Shown here one piece after another: positions 38,224-50,347 of a stretch of 64,000 nucleotides of DNA. The stretch is from Micropterus salmoides (taxonomy: Eukaryota; Chordata; Actinopteri; Centrarchiformes; Centrarchidae): the NCBI RefSeq assembly GCF_014851395.1, contig NW_024041373.1:62001-126000 (forward strand), given 5' to 3'. Both the position numbers and the translations under genes were made by a program. Every line of letters begins with the position of its first letter. Position 1 is the stretch's first letter. Under the pieces are notes generated by a model. The model was given only the letters and a program-made list of their open reading frames with translations, was not told where the DNA came from and did no database searches.

Positions 38224-41200
38224 TCACAAAGCGGACCCCTGGTCCTCTTCTCTGTTCTGCTGGACTGGACTGGGCTGGGTCAGGCTGTCCATGGCAGACA
38301 GGATGGAGGAGAAAAGGTGTTCAGCGTGGGTCTCCAGAGCTCCGGACTGCCTCTCAATCAACAGCAGGGCATCTCGTAAAACTGGAAACGAGGAGACAGA
38401 ATGTCAAAGGATTTAGAAGGGAAATGATGAGATGAATGTGGAAGATTACTTTTCAGTTTTTAATGTATGCATGTTACAAACTGACGTGGAGACGTGGTGT
38501 TGATGCAGCTGAGGAGAAGCTGTCCAGTGTGCAGAACACAGGAGGTCAGGGGCTGGTGGCTGCTCACTTCTCTCTGAAAACTCTGACAAGACGACGTCAC
38601 ATTGTACTGTCAGCAACAGAGTGTGCATGAAGTGGGTAACAGGCTTTTTGAAGATATAAAGTGGGGCTGTTTGTTGAGGAAACCTATAAAGTTTTTACTG
38701 AAAGTAATAGATTCTGTTGGGCCCCATTTGATCTCTGTTTTCAACAGCTCCCTATCTACTGGTTGTGTCCCTGATTATTTTAAAATGGCTTGCGTGAACT
38801 CACTTTTAAAGAAACCTGGTTTAGATCCCTCCCTCCCACATAATTTTAGACCAATTTCAAAACTGCCTTTTTATTGCAAAGATTCTAGAAAGAATTGTGT
38901 CCAAACAGCTGCTCACTGTACTGGAAAATAACAAATTATTTGAAAAGTTTCAATCTGGTTTTAGGAAGTACCACAGCACTGAGACTGCCCTGCTTAAAGT
39001 CACCAATGACCTTTTAATGTCTGCTGATGAAGGCATGTGCTCAGTCCTGGTACTCCTGGACCTTAGCGCTGCTTTTGACACCATTGATCACAACATCATG
39101 TTAGACAGACTGAGGCACTGGGTGGGGATCTCTGGTACGGCCCTAGGATGGTTTTCATCCTACCTGTCAAATAGGAAGTTTTGCGTGTCTGTAAACAACT
39201 ATGTCTCCTCATTCTGTCCAGTTAAATATGGTGTGCCTCAGGGGTCGGACCCATTTTGTTTTCCTTGTATCTGCTTCCCCTTGGACATATTATCCATAAA
39301 CATGGCATTTCTTTTCATATTTATGCTGATGACACACAAATATACTTGCCCGTCAGATCCACAGACCCTGGAATGCTGAGTTCACTTAACAACTGCCTTT
39401 GTGAAGTTGGAAAATGGATGTCAAATAATTTCCTCCAACTGACCTCAGACAAGACAGAAATCCTGGTCATCGGGTCTCAGCAGATGACAAATCAAATACT
39501 GCCATCTGCTGGTTCCCTAGTAAATCACATTAAGCCTGCGGCAAAGAACCTTGGTGTTTGGTTTGAAAATAATTTAAATTTCGAGCAGCACATCACAAAG
39601 CTTGTTAACCCAAAAATCTATTGATCGACTCCAGACTGTCCAGAACTCAGCTTCATTACACTGGCTCCCAGTATGTTTTAGAATTGACTTTAAAATTCTT
39701 TTAAAGCTCTTCATGGCCCCTAGCCTTGTTATATTTCTGAACTTTTAGTCCCATACACACCAGCAGATCCTCGGGCAGAGGTCTGCTATCTGTTCCAGAG
39801 TCTCGACTGAAAAAAAAAGGGGACAGAGCGTTTGCTGTCAGGGCCCCGAGGCTCTGGAACAGCCTGCCCGAGGAAATCAGGTCGGCTGAGTCAGTGAACT
39901 CTTTTAAGTCCCTTCTTAAAACATACTTTTATAGGAGAGCCTTTCCCGATCTTATTTGACTTTATTTTATCCCTTTTATTTTATCAATTTTATATTTATC
40001 TTAAACATGTATTTTAGTCTTTTCAGTGTTTTCATGCTTTCATTGTTTTTGTATTATTGTCTCTTGGGTATTATTGTCTTTACACTTGTTAAAGCACTTT
40101 GTAACTTGTTTTTGAAAAGTGCTCTACAAATAAAGATTATTATTATTTATCCATTTTGACAATCACTTAATAATGTAGCTTCTTTATCGAGCAACACAGA
40201 ATTCTGCTGCGAGCCTACGTCCATACACGTGCGACTCAACGCGTTCATCTGTCACTGAATTTCACAAAACACCTGGGCCCGTATTTATCAAGCTTCTCAG
40301 AATTACTCATAAGAACTGACTTGAGTAAAAAAAATTCTTGGCTCAAAGCTCAGCTTAAAAGTTAGTTAGCAAGCATCTCCGTCAGTCAAACTGTGTTTGA
40401 TTACCACACTTTGAAAACCTCACAGTAAATTATTAATATCTAACCTTTATTTATTATATCATATATTCTATGATATACTGTGTATATTTACCTTGTAATT
40501 AATGTGCTTGTTGTACTTTTACCCTGTAAAGCACCCCAGACAACCATGGTTGTTTCAGTGTGCTATATAAATAAAGTTGATATTGATCAACCAAAGTTAG
40601 GGTTAGCATGCAACGTGGGTTTGTTTGTCAATGTCAATTTTATTTCTATAGCACATTTAAAAACAGTTGACCAAAGTGCTGAACAGGGTCGATGTCAAAT
40701 ACATAAATAACAAGTATAAAAATTACTGCAACCAAAGTGAATTACAGGGAAACAAAACAACACCACTTTAAAACATCAGAAACCAGGTTTAATGAAGGTT
40801 AAAAGCTACTGCAAAAGGGTGCGTCTTAAGCAGCGATTTAAACGTTTGTAGGGTCTGTGCAGCTTTAATATGCATGGGGAGGCTGTTCCATAGGATGGGG
40901 ACAGCCACTTCAAGGGCTCTATCGCCCTTATTTTTTAGCTTTGATCTCGGGACATCCAAAAGCAGCTGATTTGTTGACCTCAGTGTTCTGACTGGAGAAT
41001 GGTGGCATAAGAGATCAGCCAGATAAGGTGGTGCCAGTCCATTTAGGCCAAGACAGGGTTTGGGTCAGTGCCATAATTGGGTCAGTGACAATGCTCTGGA
41101 GTTTTCAGCCTGTCTGAAGTCTCATATTTTGGAATGCTGAGGGAAACTTGATTGAAGCTAAATTGGCTAAATGCAGGATGTGGGGACAGAATGGGGGAAA

Positions 41201-44200
41201 GTGTCATAGTTACTAACAGCTTGTATGTCTTCACTGTTAATGCACATTTGATATGGTTTCTATAAGGCAGTGTAGTAGAACTAAAACCACGTGTGCATGT
41301 GCTGTCAGCATCCACTCCGGAGTATGACAGGGCCTCAAGGCTCAGCCCTCACCTGATAGTCTGCGAGAGACGACTTCACACTGTCTATGTCCACAGTGGG
41401 TGCAGCCAGCCGCTCCATCTTCTCTGACACTGTATACAGCTGCTGGATGAGCTGCTCCAGGTGTGAACAGAATACCTGGAACAAACACACTCAGCTACTT
41501 AATGCATCAAGAATCAAACCCTGCAGATTTTTGATTTCAAATACAGTCAACACCCAGTATGTCACTATAAAGGCAGAGGGGTCCATTGTCTCACACTGTC
41601 AGATGTAGGAGTGTTGCACTTTGACATACAGTCAGAATCTTTTATGGCAGGTCAGATCATGTCTCTACCTGGATGTGTTGCATCAAGGAGTCGCTTGGTT
41701 CCTGGTCCTCCTGGCTGCTCCTCTGCCTGCCAGGCAAGGTGAGGCCACCCAGCTGCTCCACCAAAGCCTCTACCTCCCTGAGACTGGACCAACTCAGTCC
41801 CCCTCCAATAGGCTCCACCCAGGCTCCAGGACTCCTGTGATCAGCTGCTCAAGGACAATAGTTGGATATTTGGAATATCTGAGAGATCAATTTTCAGTGC
41901 TGTAAGCACCACAAACTAAATTCCATTCACCACCATTGTGTTGGGGTATAGACAGATATCTCAGACAGACTTCTCTAAACCTGGACAAATAAAACCCAAA
42001 ACTCTCTGCATGGGGGGGGGGGGGCAATATGTCATTTGGGTGAAATGACCCTTAAGAGCAAATTGGCCCAAAATATAAACATCCAGTCAGTGTGTATAGA
42101 AGAAATACCTGTCCGAGCAGCACTTCTCTCCGCTCTGCCCAGCTCATCTTTTCCTTCACATGTGTCTTGATTGTTGGCCTCCAGCTCTTTGACTTCAGCC
42201 TCGTGTTTCTCAGGCAGGTTGATGGAGGACAGGACCGAGTTGGTCCTTGGGCCCAGAGACTCCCAGCTGGCTGTGACAGGCCGGTTCAGCTGTGCCGTCA
42301 CCTCCCTCACCTGCCCACAGGGACCAAATACTTTCAGTCTTTAGCTGAGGGAACAAAAACCACTGACATTACAGCTAAAAAACAGAGGCATGTTTGTGGC
42401 CATCCATGTTACTGTATACTGAGATCTGTGTTAATGTAACGCCAAGTGTATCGTTATGATACATGAGTTTTAGAGACCTCTGCATTCTCAGGTTGACAAT
42501 TGTTTCCCCAAAAAACTGATGTATACAATCAGATACATGCAATGCACGGATAATCCTCCAGGGGGCTGCTATTCATCCACCATAGGTCCTTCAATTGAGA
42601 CAGCCAAAATGGAAGTTGTCAATCGGTGACCTACAGGTGGTTTTGCAGGGAAACTTTTGCTAATTTTAAACGAGTTAAGGTGAGAAAAACATTCAAATTG
42701 TTTTGGATGCTTCAATATGAATATTTACTGGATTGAAGTATAGTTACTTAATATTTCATAACTTATTTTATAGTAAAATTGTGTTGAAAATGTGTGTATC
42801 AAATAGATACAGCAGGTATGTACGGTAATTTATGTATACATCTGTAACTCATAGTTTTATTGCATATCCATCATTATGCATTCCATTCAGCTACATACAC
42901 CCTTTTAACTAATTAAAGGTTGAAGATAGATATAATTAGGTATATTTTGAGTAGAAATTGAGATTTTTAGCCTATATTGTATTTTCCTGCTCTATCGAGA
43001 TGCTAAATGTAATTGGATGTTTCCAAGACTTACTTCATAATAATCGTTGAATTTAAATAAAAACTGACCAATTCAGAGGAGAAATACACAGTAATTTGTG
43101 TTTGGCTTGTAATTTTTAAGTGGCAAATAAGTACAGCATTGAAGATATCCTGATTATGGGTTGCAATTCAAGTGACATGGAGCAGTTAGGGGAAGATGAT
43201 GATGCTGAAACATGTTGTGTTCTGCATGTTTTTTGTTGTTTTAAAAAAAAACATGATGTGGGCAAAACATTACAATAAATTCCAAATGTATCAAATATGA
43301 TACAAAACAAAACTCATACCTTCAAAGAGCTATTCAAATTTTATTTTATTATTGGCATTAGGGGTAATAACTCCATTTCCAAAAAAAATTGAGTTTTCCT
43401 GGCAATTGTTTGATAGTTTACGGGGTATCATAAAGACAAAGCAGGACCGGACAGCTCTCCTTAAATTTTCTGTCCATTTAGTAAGAGCTCTGGGCGACTC
43501 CTCCCTTTCCCTGCAGCTTGTGACGATGTTAATGAGCATTTCCACATTAACATACCCCTACATTTAGAGATTTGTACATCAGTTGATCTAATATACAGCT
43601 TCATTTAAGCAGGGTTTGGAAGAGTACTAGAATTTTAAGTAATATTACTTGTGTAAATATCTACTTAGACAAAAATACAAAGTACGTCAGTTAAAATTTA
43701 CTTTACTGGGATAAAGAAAATGTCACCAATGGTGGTTATATGACAACCTATTCAATTAAATAACATCACACCACTATGTCCAAACCAACAATATATTCCT
43801 TTTCTAAGACTGAGAATCAATTCTACAACAGCCTTCCTCAGTGTATTCTAACTAGAATTAACCAGGAAAGAGACAACACACAGACAATTAAACAAAACTG
43901 GCCAATACTAAATTTAAAATGTTGCGGTTTTCCAGACTTGTTTGGATCCCGATCATTGCTGCTTGCGGCTATATTGATAAGATTCTAATTATTAGAGAGA
44001 AAATTCACCAACTGGTATCAATTCAGACTTCTCTTCAAACTCAGGAACCTTTCCCACTGTAACCAGTCCACTCGGCCTCTGTCCCACTGTAACCAGTCCC
44101 TCTCTATGCTGCTGCACTCCACAACATTTTAGAGCTCAGTGAGTCACTGCAGTCACAACTGTGACAGATTATTCAAAAAAATAACAAAAATAAAAAATAA

Positions 44201-47133
44201 AGTAGAAAGACCTAATCCCATGAACATTTAGCTTGTTAGTCAGACCCAGCAGGCACCTGTTGTTCACTCATCATTGTGTATTTGGGTTTGGTCACTTGGC
44301 ATGCTCCCGGGGTGGTGAAACCAGAGATTAATTAAAGTATGCCATCTTTTTGTAACCTCTGCAGAGGTCCAGTAATGCTATCCTTAACCATATCCCATAG
44401 TGACATAATTATTTTTTATCTTGCATTGTTGTACTGTTCAAACTGCTAAGCCCAGCCCGGTTGGGACTGCACCTCTCTCACCGGCAGACACTCGGCCAGT
44501 GAACGTTTACATTGAGAACATGTATGTTTTCAAGGGGGTCACTTCTCTGGACATGGAGCTCTCTGGAGCGCTGCCCTCCTCCGGCTGCAGCTGCGGCTTC
44601 TTCTCTGCTGCAGCTGCAGATTTCTTTAGATCTATTCTTACACCGTTTATCAGGACTCTCTCTGACTTTGTTTTTTTACACTGTAATGCATGTGACCTCA
44701 AATGTAGCAAAGTGCTCTACTTGAAAACACAAAACGTCTTAGCTAGAACACATAGGACTCAGCTGAAACAGTGAAACACGCTACTCTTAAAATTTGACCC
44801 TCAATGGTTTTGGAAATGAATAGTTAGATGTTTTATTCTATGTGGTGGTGGTGACCTCCACCTGTTCAGTCTCAAGGAGGTGGAGGCTTTGCAGGAGATG
44901 CTGTGTGGCATCACCTTGCCTGGCAGGGAGGAGCAGCAGCCAAGTGACTCCTTGATGATTACATTTATCCTCAACATGGCCTTATTTAAAATGCAAGAGC
45001 AATCCATAAATGTTATTGTTCTCAAACCTAATAGGACCACACCACACTACTTTAAAGGTCAGATTTTTTTTTTTAATCCTCACTTGGCCAGAGTGATCAA
45101 ACTAAATACAATCTGCAGAGTGTGAATAAACTGCTATGACTGTACCTTACAGATTTAGGGACCATACTGTTGGTGTTGCATGTTTTAACCCATTTGTAAT
45201 CACCCATGTGCCACGGCCTGAGCTAAGTCACTGCTGCATGTTGTTGTTGAAGATTCAAGTGCCAACAAACATATCATACTGTTGCTGTATTCCACAGATA
45301 TACAGCATATGTGTGGCTTTACAGCAAATGTTTCAGGATCTTTTTCACAAAGTGCAACATCCATCTACTGCCCTCAATATTTTTTTTTACATTAGCACTC
45401 ATCAGTGTGATGATTTTTGGAAGATGACTATTATAGGATGTTGAGGCGTCACTGAATGCACCATCTCATAACTGCAGTTTTACACAACAATGATGTAACT
45501 GAAGGCAATGCATTTCTCACAACAGCTAGAGCCAGGTGGATTTTCAGACCAAGGTGAAATGAATGCAATTTGAATACGTACTCTGTGGAAAATGATCAAA
45601 GTATGAGTGATTTGTAGTAACGGGTTTCAACACACCAGTGTGGTCCTTGAATAAAAAGACAACGTGTTCACAGCACTGACCTGTCTGGATAGCAGCTGCA
45701 GCTCCTCCAGCTGCTCTGGAAGAGGCCAGAACTCCTGGTCCACCTCCCCACATACACACCTGGACCGTGGAAGAACACTGGTTGAGTGGATAAAAGAAGC
45801 GGAGGTGGAGGAGGATAGTGCATGGTGCTGATGATGGTGACCTTCACACCGATTCGTTCCATCTCTGTTCTTGCTGCAGTCCAGACTGTTCAAGGACAAA
45901 CCCACCGGGTCTGTTCGGGACATCAGGGCACTGGAGGACAGACCATCTGAGGTGAAGCCCTGCAGGTCAGGAGACATATGACTCACACTGAGTGTGCTTC
46001 TTTCTCTGGTTTGCCCTGAGCCACTCACAGTAAAGCCCAACCCCGACAGGCTGGTGGAGCTGCAAAGGTGGTCCAGTTCAATCCCTGAGTCCTGAAGGTT
46101 GGGGTCTGTTTGGAGGACAGAGTCTCCTTGGGGCTTGGAGGTGTCCCACTCACTGACCACCTGTCCTGGTCTCAGAGGGTAGGTGTAGTCCAGCAGGGCC
46201 TGGTACTCCTTATTTGGGTCCCATCCTGCAAAATGCCTGTCTGGAGATGGAGGCAGAGCTTTAGGGATGGCACAGGCCCAGTAGTTCGCCTGATAGGGAG
46301 ACATCAGGTGTCCTTTTGAGTGTCTTCCAGATGAGCATAGTTTGGTCTCTTCCCCACCTCTCTCTGTCCCCCTCCCCAGCCTGAGCCGAGTATGGCCTGA
46401 CCTGGAATACCCTGAGCGAGGGGTGTAGGTAGGATACAGGACAGTGGAGGTCAGTCGCGGCCTCAAAGGTGGATTTAATCTCTGGACCTCCAGGATGGAG
46501 CTTGAGAGGCTCCGCTGAGCTAATCTGCTGCCAGGGAAAGCACCTAAGGGTGAGCTGAGGTCTTCTCTAGAGACTGAGGGAGCTGAGATGTCACTGCGAG
46601 AGAAGGCCAGGCTCTCTGGGGTCATCTCTCCTCTTGCTCTGGTCAAGAAGTTCATGTCAGTGTGTTGCAGATTTTCTTCTCTTCTGCTAACACCCAAATG
46701 ATTCTCCTACAAGGCAGGAAACGGACAGAATTAAAAACAGATACTGTAACATTGCTGTCTGTTAAAGGAAAGGCTTTGGGACATTCAGACACATACTGTA
46801 GGTTTCTGTTATGTACATGTACTGTAATGGCTCTATTCAAACGTGACAGGACCGTTGCAGAATCAGCCCACAAATCTCACATGACATTTAGTATCTGGTC
46901 CACAGAGGGAGTGCTGTCACTGCTGGAGCACAGCGCTGCGTGCAACAGTAACGATCTGAAGGAAGAGTTCTCACTTCTCTCACAGGCTGCATCACTGACA
47001 GTGGCTCCACAGTCCTGATGCAAAGCAGGAAAAATGTGGTGGTTGCCATTGGCTAATAACTTTCACTGGCGTTTGAAAAACTCCAAACGTGACAAGACGA
47101 CTTTTGAATCAGTTTCTTTTCCCAACACTACCA

Positions 47134-47165
<32 letters not shown>

Positions 47166-50126
47166 ATTCCATACAAGGGTTTTCTGTATTCCTGCTTTGG
47201 CAGCAGCCAGGTCAGAGCTTAAACCTACAATGACTGCTCTACTTGCTACATCCGCAGCAGAAGAGAAACACCCATAGGTGTCATTTACACTGGGGATCCT
47301 GGTGACATGTCCCAACCACTTTTTGAAAGCGTTTGTTAAAAATGTTCTGAAAAATAGCTTACAACAAGAAATGTTAAATAACAAATGCAAGTGCTATGAG
47401 AAAATGTTTTTGGCACAATAAGAAAACATGCAATGTAAATATAGAACAAAGAAATAAAACAGATCTGCATTGTTAAGCTAAAAGATTTATTTTTTATTGA
47501 TTACTTCATTATATTCTATTTTTATATTCTGAATTTTCACCTGCCACCTGAATTTTGTATTCCCCTTTATATAAATAAAGACATTTCCACCATAAATTGG
47601 TGCAGAAAATGTCTCTAGAATGCAGGGAATTAAGTGTTTAATGCTCAAAATCTTCTGGAGGAGAGTATTTAGTCAATGAAAATTTCTTTTAAATTACATT
47701 TTAAAAATAAAATCTTCTATTCTTGTGACCCCAATATTGTGCATTGTTACGTCTCACGGACTACAGTGAGGAAAATAAGTATTTGAACACCCTGCTATTT
47801 TGCAAGTTCTCCCGCTTAGAAATCATGGAGGGGTCTGAAATTGTCATCGTAGGTGCATGTCCACTGTGAGAGACATAATCAAAAAAAAAAATCCAGAAAT
47901 CACAATGTATGATTTTTAACTATTTATTTGTATGATACAGCTGCAAATACAAATAAGTATTTGAACACCTGTCTATCAGCTAGACAGCACGTCTGCCTTC
48001 AAAAATGTCCACCTCCACTCCATTTATTATCCTAAATTAGATGCACCTGTTTGAGGTCGTTAGCTGCATAAAGACACCTGTCCACCCCATACAATCAGTA
48101 AGAATCCAACTACTAACATGGCCGAGACCAAAGAGCTGTCCAAAGACACTAGAGACAAAATTGTACACCTCCACAAGGCTGGAAAGGGCTACGGGGAAAT
48201 TGCCAAGCAGCTTGGTGAAAAAAGGTCCACTGTTGGAGCAATCATTAGAAAATGGAAGAAGCTAAACATGACTGTCAATCTCCCTCAGACTCGGGCTCCA
48301 TGCAAGATCTCACCTCGTGGGGTCTCAATGATCCTAAGAAAGGTGAGAAATCAGCCCAGAACTACACGGGAGGAGCTGGTCAATGACCTGAAAAGAGCTG
48401 GGACCACCGTTTCCAAGGTTACTGTTGGTAATACACTAAGACGTCATGGTTTGAAATCACGCATGGCACGGAAGGTTCCCCTGCTTAAACCAGCACATGT
48501 CCAGGCCCGTCTTCAGTTTGCCAATGACCATTTGGATAATCCAGAGGAGTCATGGGAGAAAGTCATGTGGTCAGATGAGACCAAAATAGAACTTTTTGGT
48601 CATAATTCCACTAACCGTGTTTGGAGGAAGAAGAATGAGGAGTACCATCCCAAGAACACCATCCCTACTGTGAAGCATGGGGGTGGTAGCATCATGCTTT
48701 GGGGGTGTTTTTCTGCACATGGGACAGGGCGACTGCACTGTATTAAGGAGAGGATGACCGGGGCCATGTATTGCAAGATTTTGGGGAACAATCTCCTTCC
48801 CTCAGTTAGAGCATTGAAGATGGGTCGAGGCCGGGTCTTCCAACATGACAATGACCCGAAGCACACAGCCAGGATAACCAAGGAGTGGCTCTGTAAGAAG
48901 CATATCAAGGTTCTGGCGTGGCCTAGCCAGTCTCCAGACCTAAACCCAATAGAGAATCTTTGGAGGGAGCTCAAACTCCGTGTTTCTCAGCTACAGCCCA
49001 GAAACCTGACTGATCTAGAGAAGATCTGTGTGGAGGAGTGGGCCAAAATCCCTCCTGCAGTGCAAACCTGGTGAAAAACTACAGATTAGATTATGTCTCT
49101 CACAGTGGACATGCACCTACGATGACAATTTCAGACCCCTCCATGCTTTCTAAGTGGGAGAACTTGCAAAATAGCAGGGTGTTCAAATACTTATTTTCCT
49201 CACTGTATGTGTTTTGTCACAACTCTAATCTGAACCCTTAAATGTCCACATTACAGCCTTGAAAACACTGTGCTTGCTGTAATGTGTCCAGTGAGTTAGC
49301 AGCAAAAGTCGCTTGATAAACTTTGAGCAACTTCTTTTCTCATCGCCATGTGATGGCAGTGCATGGTTGTCAGGTTAGGAGGCTGTTCGGTTTGCTTTCC
49401 ACGTGCTGTACCACAGTGACATGTCATTTATGGGAGAATTAGCTGGGTCATTGTCTGCTGGTAGATTTCAGCCTCTCTCTCAGACCTGATTGTGCAGTAA
49501 TCATCATGTTTCCTCGGCAGGCTTGGCTATCAAAACAACAAATGACTACAAAGTCTGTGTGCATTTGAACGTGTGCAGCTGGAGTCTTTACATTATGATG
49601 GCACTCAGTTCAGGCCTGACCAGTGTTGGGAGTGTTGTGAAAATATTAGGTCCAACTTAGTCAGATTGTCACTGTGACTCTGGGTCTGGGATTTATACAC
49701 GAGGTCGACATGTAAAATTACCATCACATCACATCTGAAATAGTCTGTAGTTAATAGAATTTAAAACATGCAATATCATTTCCTCTAAAATGATTCTACA
49801 GAATCAGTTGTGATACATTATACTCGAAGTAGTAATTTCCTCTCAGTCCTCCTTACCTCCTCTGTGTGCTTCTGTGGATCCGTCTTCTTTAAAATAGACG
49901 CATGTTGTTCTGAAGAGAACAGAGGCTTTCTCATTACATACTGTCTGTCTGTCAGATACCTGGAGGTGGGCGCCATAGTCACACTTTTGTGTGGTCCTCC
50001 TCCGTCTTTTTCTCTCTCTGTCTTGCCTCTTTCAGTGTCATTTGTGGCCAGACTCTGGCATCTGCTGCTGTGTTTAAACTCTGGGAGATGCATCCTCCAT
50101 CGCTGGCTGCATCCATTGGCTTCCAT
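38224..50126 (-). CDS. cep68: Centrosomal protein CEP68
   Basis: Eight coding exons: 49857-50126, 46881-47014, 45681-46683, 42109-42310, 41669-41844, 41353-41475, 38486-38582 and 38224-38381. They give about 720 codons plus TGA (human 757 aa). CEP68 localises to fibres linking mother and daughter centrioles and supports centrosome cohesion with rootletin and CEP215 (family knowledge). The diagnostic block is YQANYWACAIP at 265-275, PPSPDRH at 279-285, then WDPNKEYQALLDYTYPLRPG. The C-terminal spectrin-like helical region keeps LMQHIQVFCSHLEQLIQQLY, SSHQPLTSCVLHTGQLLL and ERQSGALETHAEHLFSSIL, matching the human order. The first two exons are poorly conserved. The frame stays open upstream to the acceptor at 50159, so the Met start is tentative. 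A LINE and a Tc1 element lie in introns. Confidence 0.9.
38640..40155 (+). mobile_element. L2-like LINE, 5'-truncated, frameshifted
   Basis: The plus strand encodes reverse transcriptase motifs in order: NFRPISKLPF, FQSGFRKYHSTETALLK, the catalytic block VLLDLSAAFDTIDH, GVPQGS, and YADDTQIYLP (active-site ADD). It continues into the C-terminal region to about 39955. Frames change near 38890 and 39255. The 3' end GCTCTACAAATAAAGATTAT with ATT repeats is typical of fish L2-type LINEs. It is dead and lies antisense within the cep68 intron between exons 41353 and 38582. Confidence 0.88.
40490..40580 (+). mobile_element. Short LINE 3' tail
   Basis: GTAAAGCACC, then GTGTGCTATATAAATAAAGT and a TTGATATTGAT end, resemble the 3' terminus of L2-like LINEs. 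Only the tail remains. Confidence 0.45.
40625..41060 (-). mobile_element. LINE 3' fragment, minus strand
   Basis: The minus strand encodes a C-terminal reverse transcriptase tail: LLLDVPRSKLKNKGDRALEV, AVPILWNSLPMHIKAAQT and LQTFKSLLKTHPF. These are typical of CR1/L2-group LINEs. The left end (ATTTCTATAGCACATTTAAA) is the 3' UTR in reverse. It has no catalytic domain and is in the same cep68 intron as the opposite-strand LINE at 38640-40155. Confidence 0.8.
42012..42024 (+). repeat. Poly-G run
   Basis: Thirteen G residues about 85 bp from the donor of cep68 exon 42109-42310. Confidence 0.95.
44845..45390 (+). pseudogene. Inverted partial copy of cep68 exons inside a cep68 intron
   Basis: At 44863-44960 the plus strand reads SLKEVEALQEMLCGITLPG then REEQQPSDSLM. 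The genuine cep68 exon at 41669-41844 (minus) reads SLREVEALVEQLGGLTLPG then, after five extra residues, EPSDSLM. About 330 bp further, after an acceptor-like TTCCACAG, 45300-45370 reads ICVALQQMFQDLFHKV, resembling VFCSHLEQLIQQLYTV in the next true exon (41353-41475). The order and relative strand of the two exons are kept. The first copied exon lacks a donor. No downstream copy was seen before the true exon at 45681. It lies antisense to cep68 and cannot be spliced into it. Confidence 0.65.
47134..47163. repeat. C16 run followed by CA repeat
   Basis: Sixteen C residues followed by seven AC units, about 120 bp upstream (cep68 sense) of exon 46881-47014. Confidence 0.95.
47764..49205 (+). mobile_element. 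Tc1-family DNA transposon, recently inserted but damaged
   Basis: The element runs from CAGTGAGG to CCTCACTG and is flanked by TA (47762-47763 and 49206-49207), the Tc1/mariner target. The terminal inverted repeats match over 117 bp (47764-47880 and 49089-49205) with only two differences seen. The left side also has an inner direct repeat at 47951-47969. The right side lacks the matching inner part, so the right inverted repeat has been shortened by an internal deletion. It lies antisense in the cep68 intron between exons 49857 and 47014. Confidence 0.93.
48118..49074 (+). pseudogene. Tc1 transposase, C-terminally broken
   Basis: The frame encodes 318 residues against about 340 for the family. 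An N-terminal paired-like helix-turn-helix region (LSKDTRDKIVHLHKAGKGYG) leads to the DDE catalytic core: WSDETKIELFG, QHDNDPKHTA and SPDLNPIENLWRELK, giving DD34E. Near the end a short deletion in a GTG/TGCA stretch shifts the frame, so PPAVQTW stops early. The expected ANLVKNYR appears in the next frame and then runs directly into the right inverted repeat. All three acidic residues remain, but the normal C-terminus is lost. Confidence 0.9.
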
Positions 50127-50263
50127 TAGACAAAGGCGATGTAGGAAGGTCTGGTCAACTAAAGGAACATAACAGTTTAGAAACATTCAGTGTTATTAAT
50201 GTATTTTTTTTTAAGTCATTGAAAATGTTTTATTAATTGAATTTTTTGGTTTCATCCATGCAC

Positions 50264-50347
50264 CTTGAAAGAGCTGCAGGGTTGTGGCAGAGTTCTTTGT
50301 CCAGCATCTTCTCAGCAACAAACATCATGTTGAAGCACAGTTGAGCA
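50264..50347 (-). other. Possible cep68 upstream exon with a short upstream frame
   Basis: An 84-bp segment has an acceptor (TTACAG) and a weaker donor (AAG|GTGCAT). It holds an open stretch MMFVAEKMLDKELCHNPAAL. Joining it to the acceptor at 50159 puts this frame into a stop at once, so it cannot extend the cep68 protein. It could be a leader exon with an upstream ORF, or not an exon at all. Confidence 0.25.

Noticed and set aside
44421..44774. 117-codon plus-strand open frame before the inverted cep68 copy
   Set aside because: Only a weak, unreliable resemblance to cep68 exon 42109-42310 could be seen, so it was not added to the pseudogene extent.
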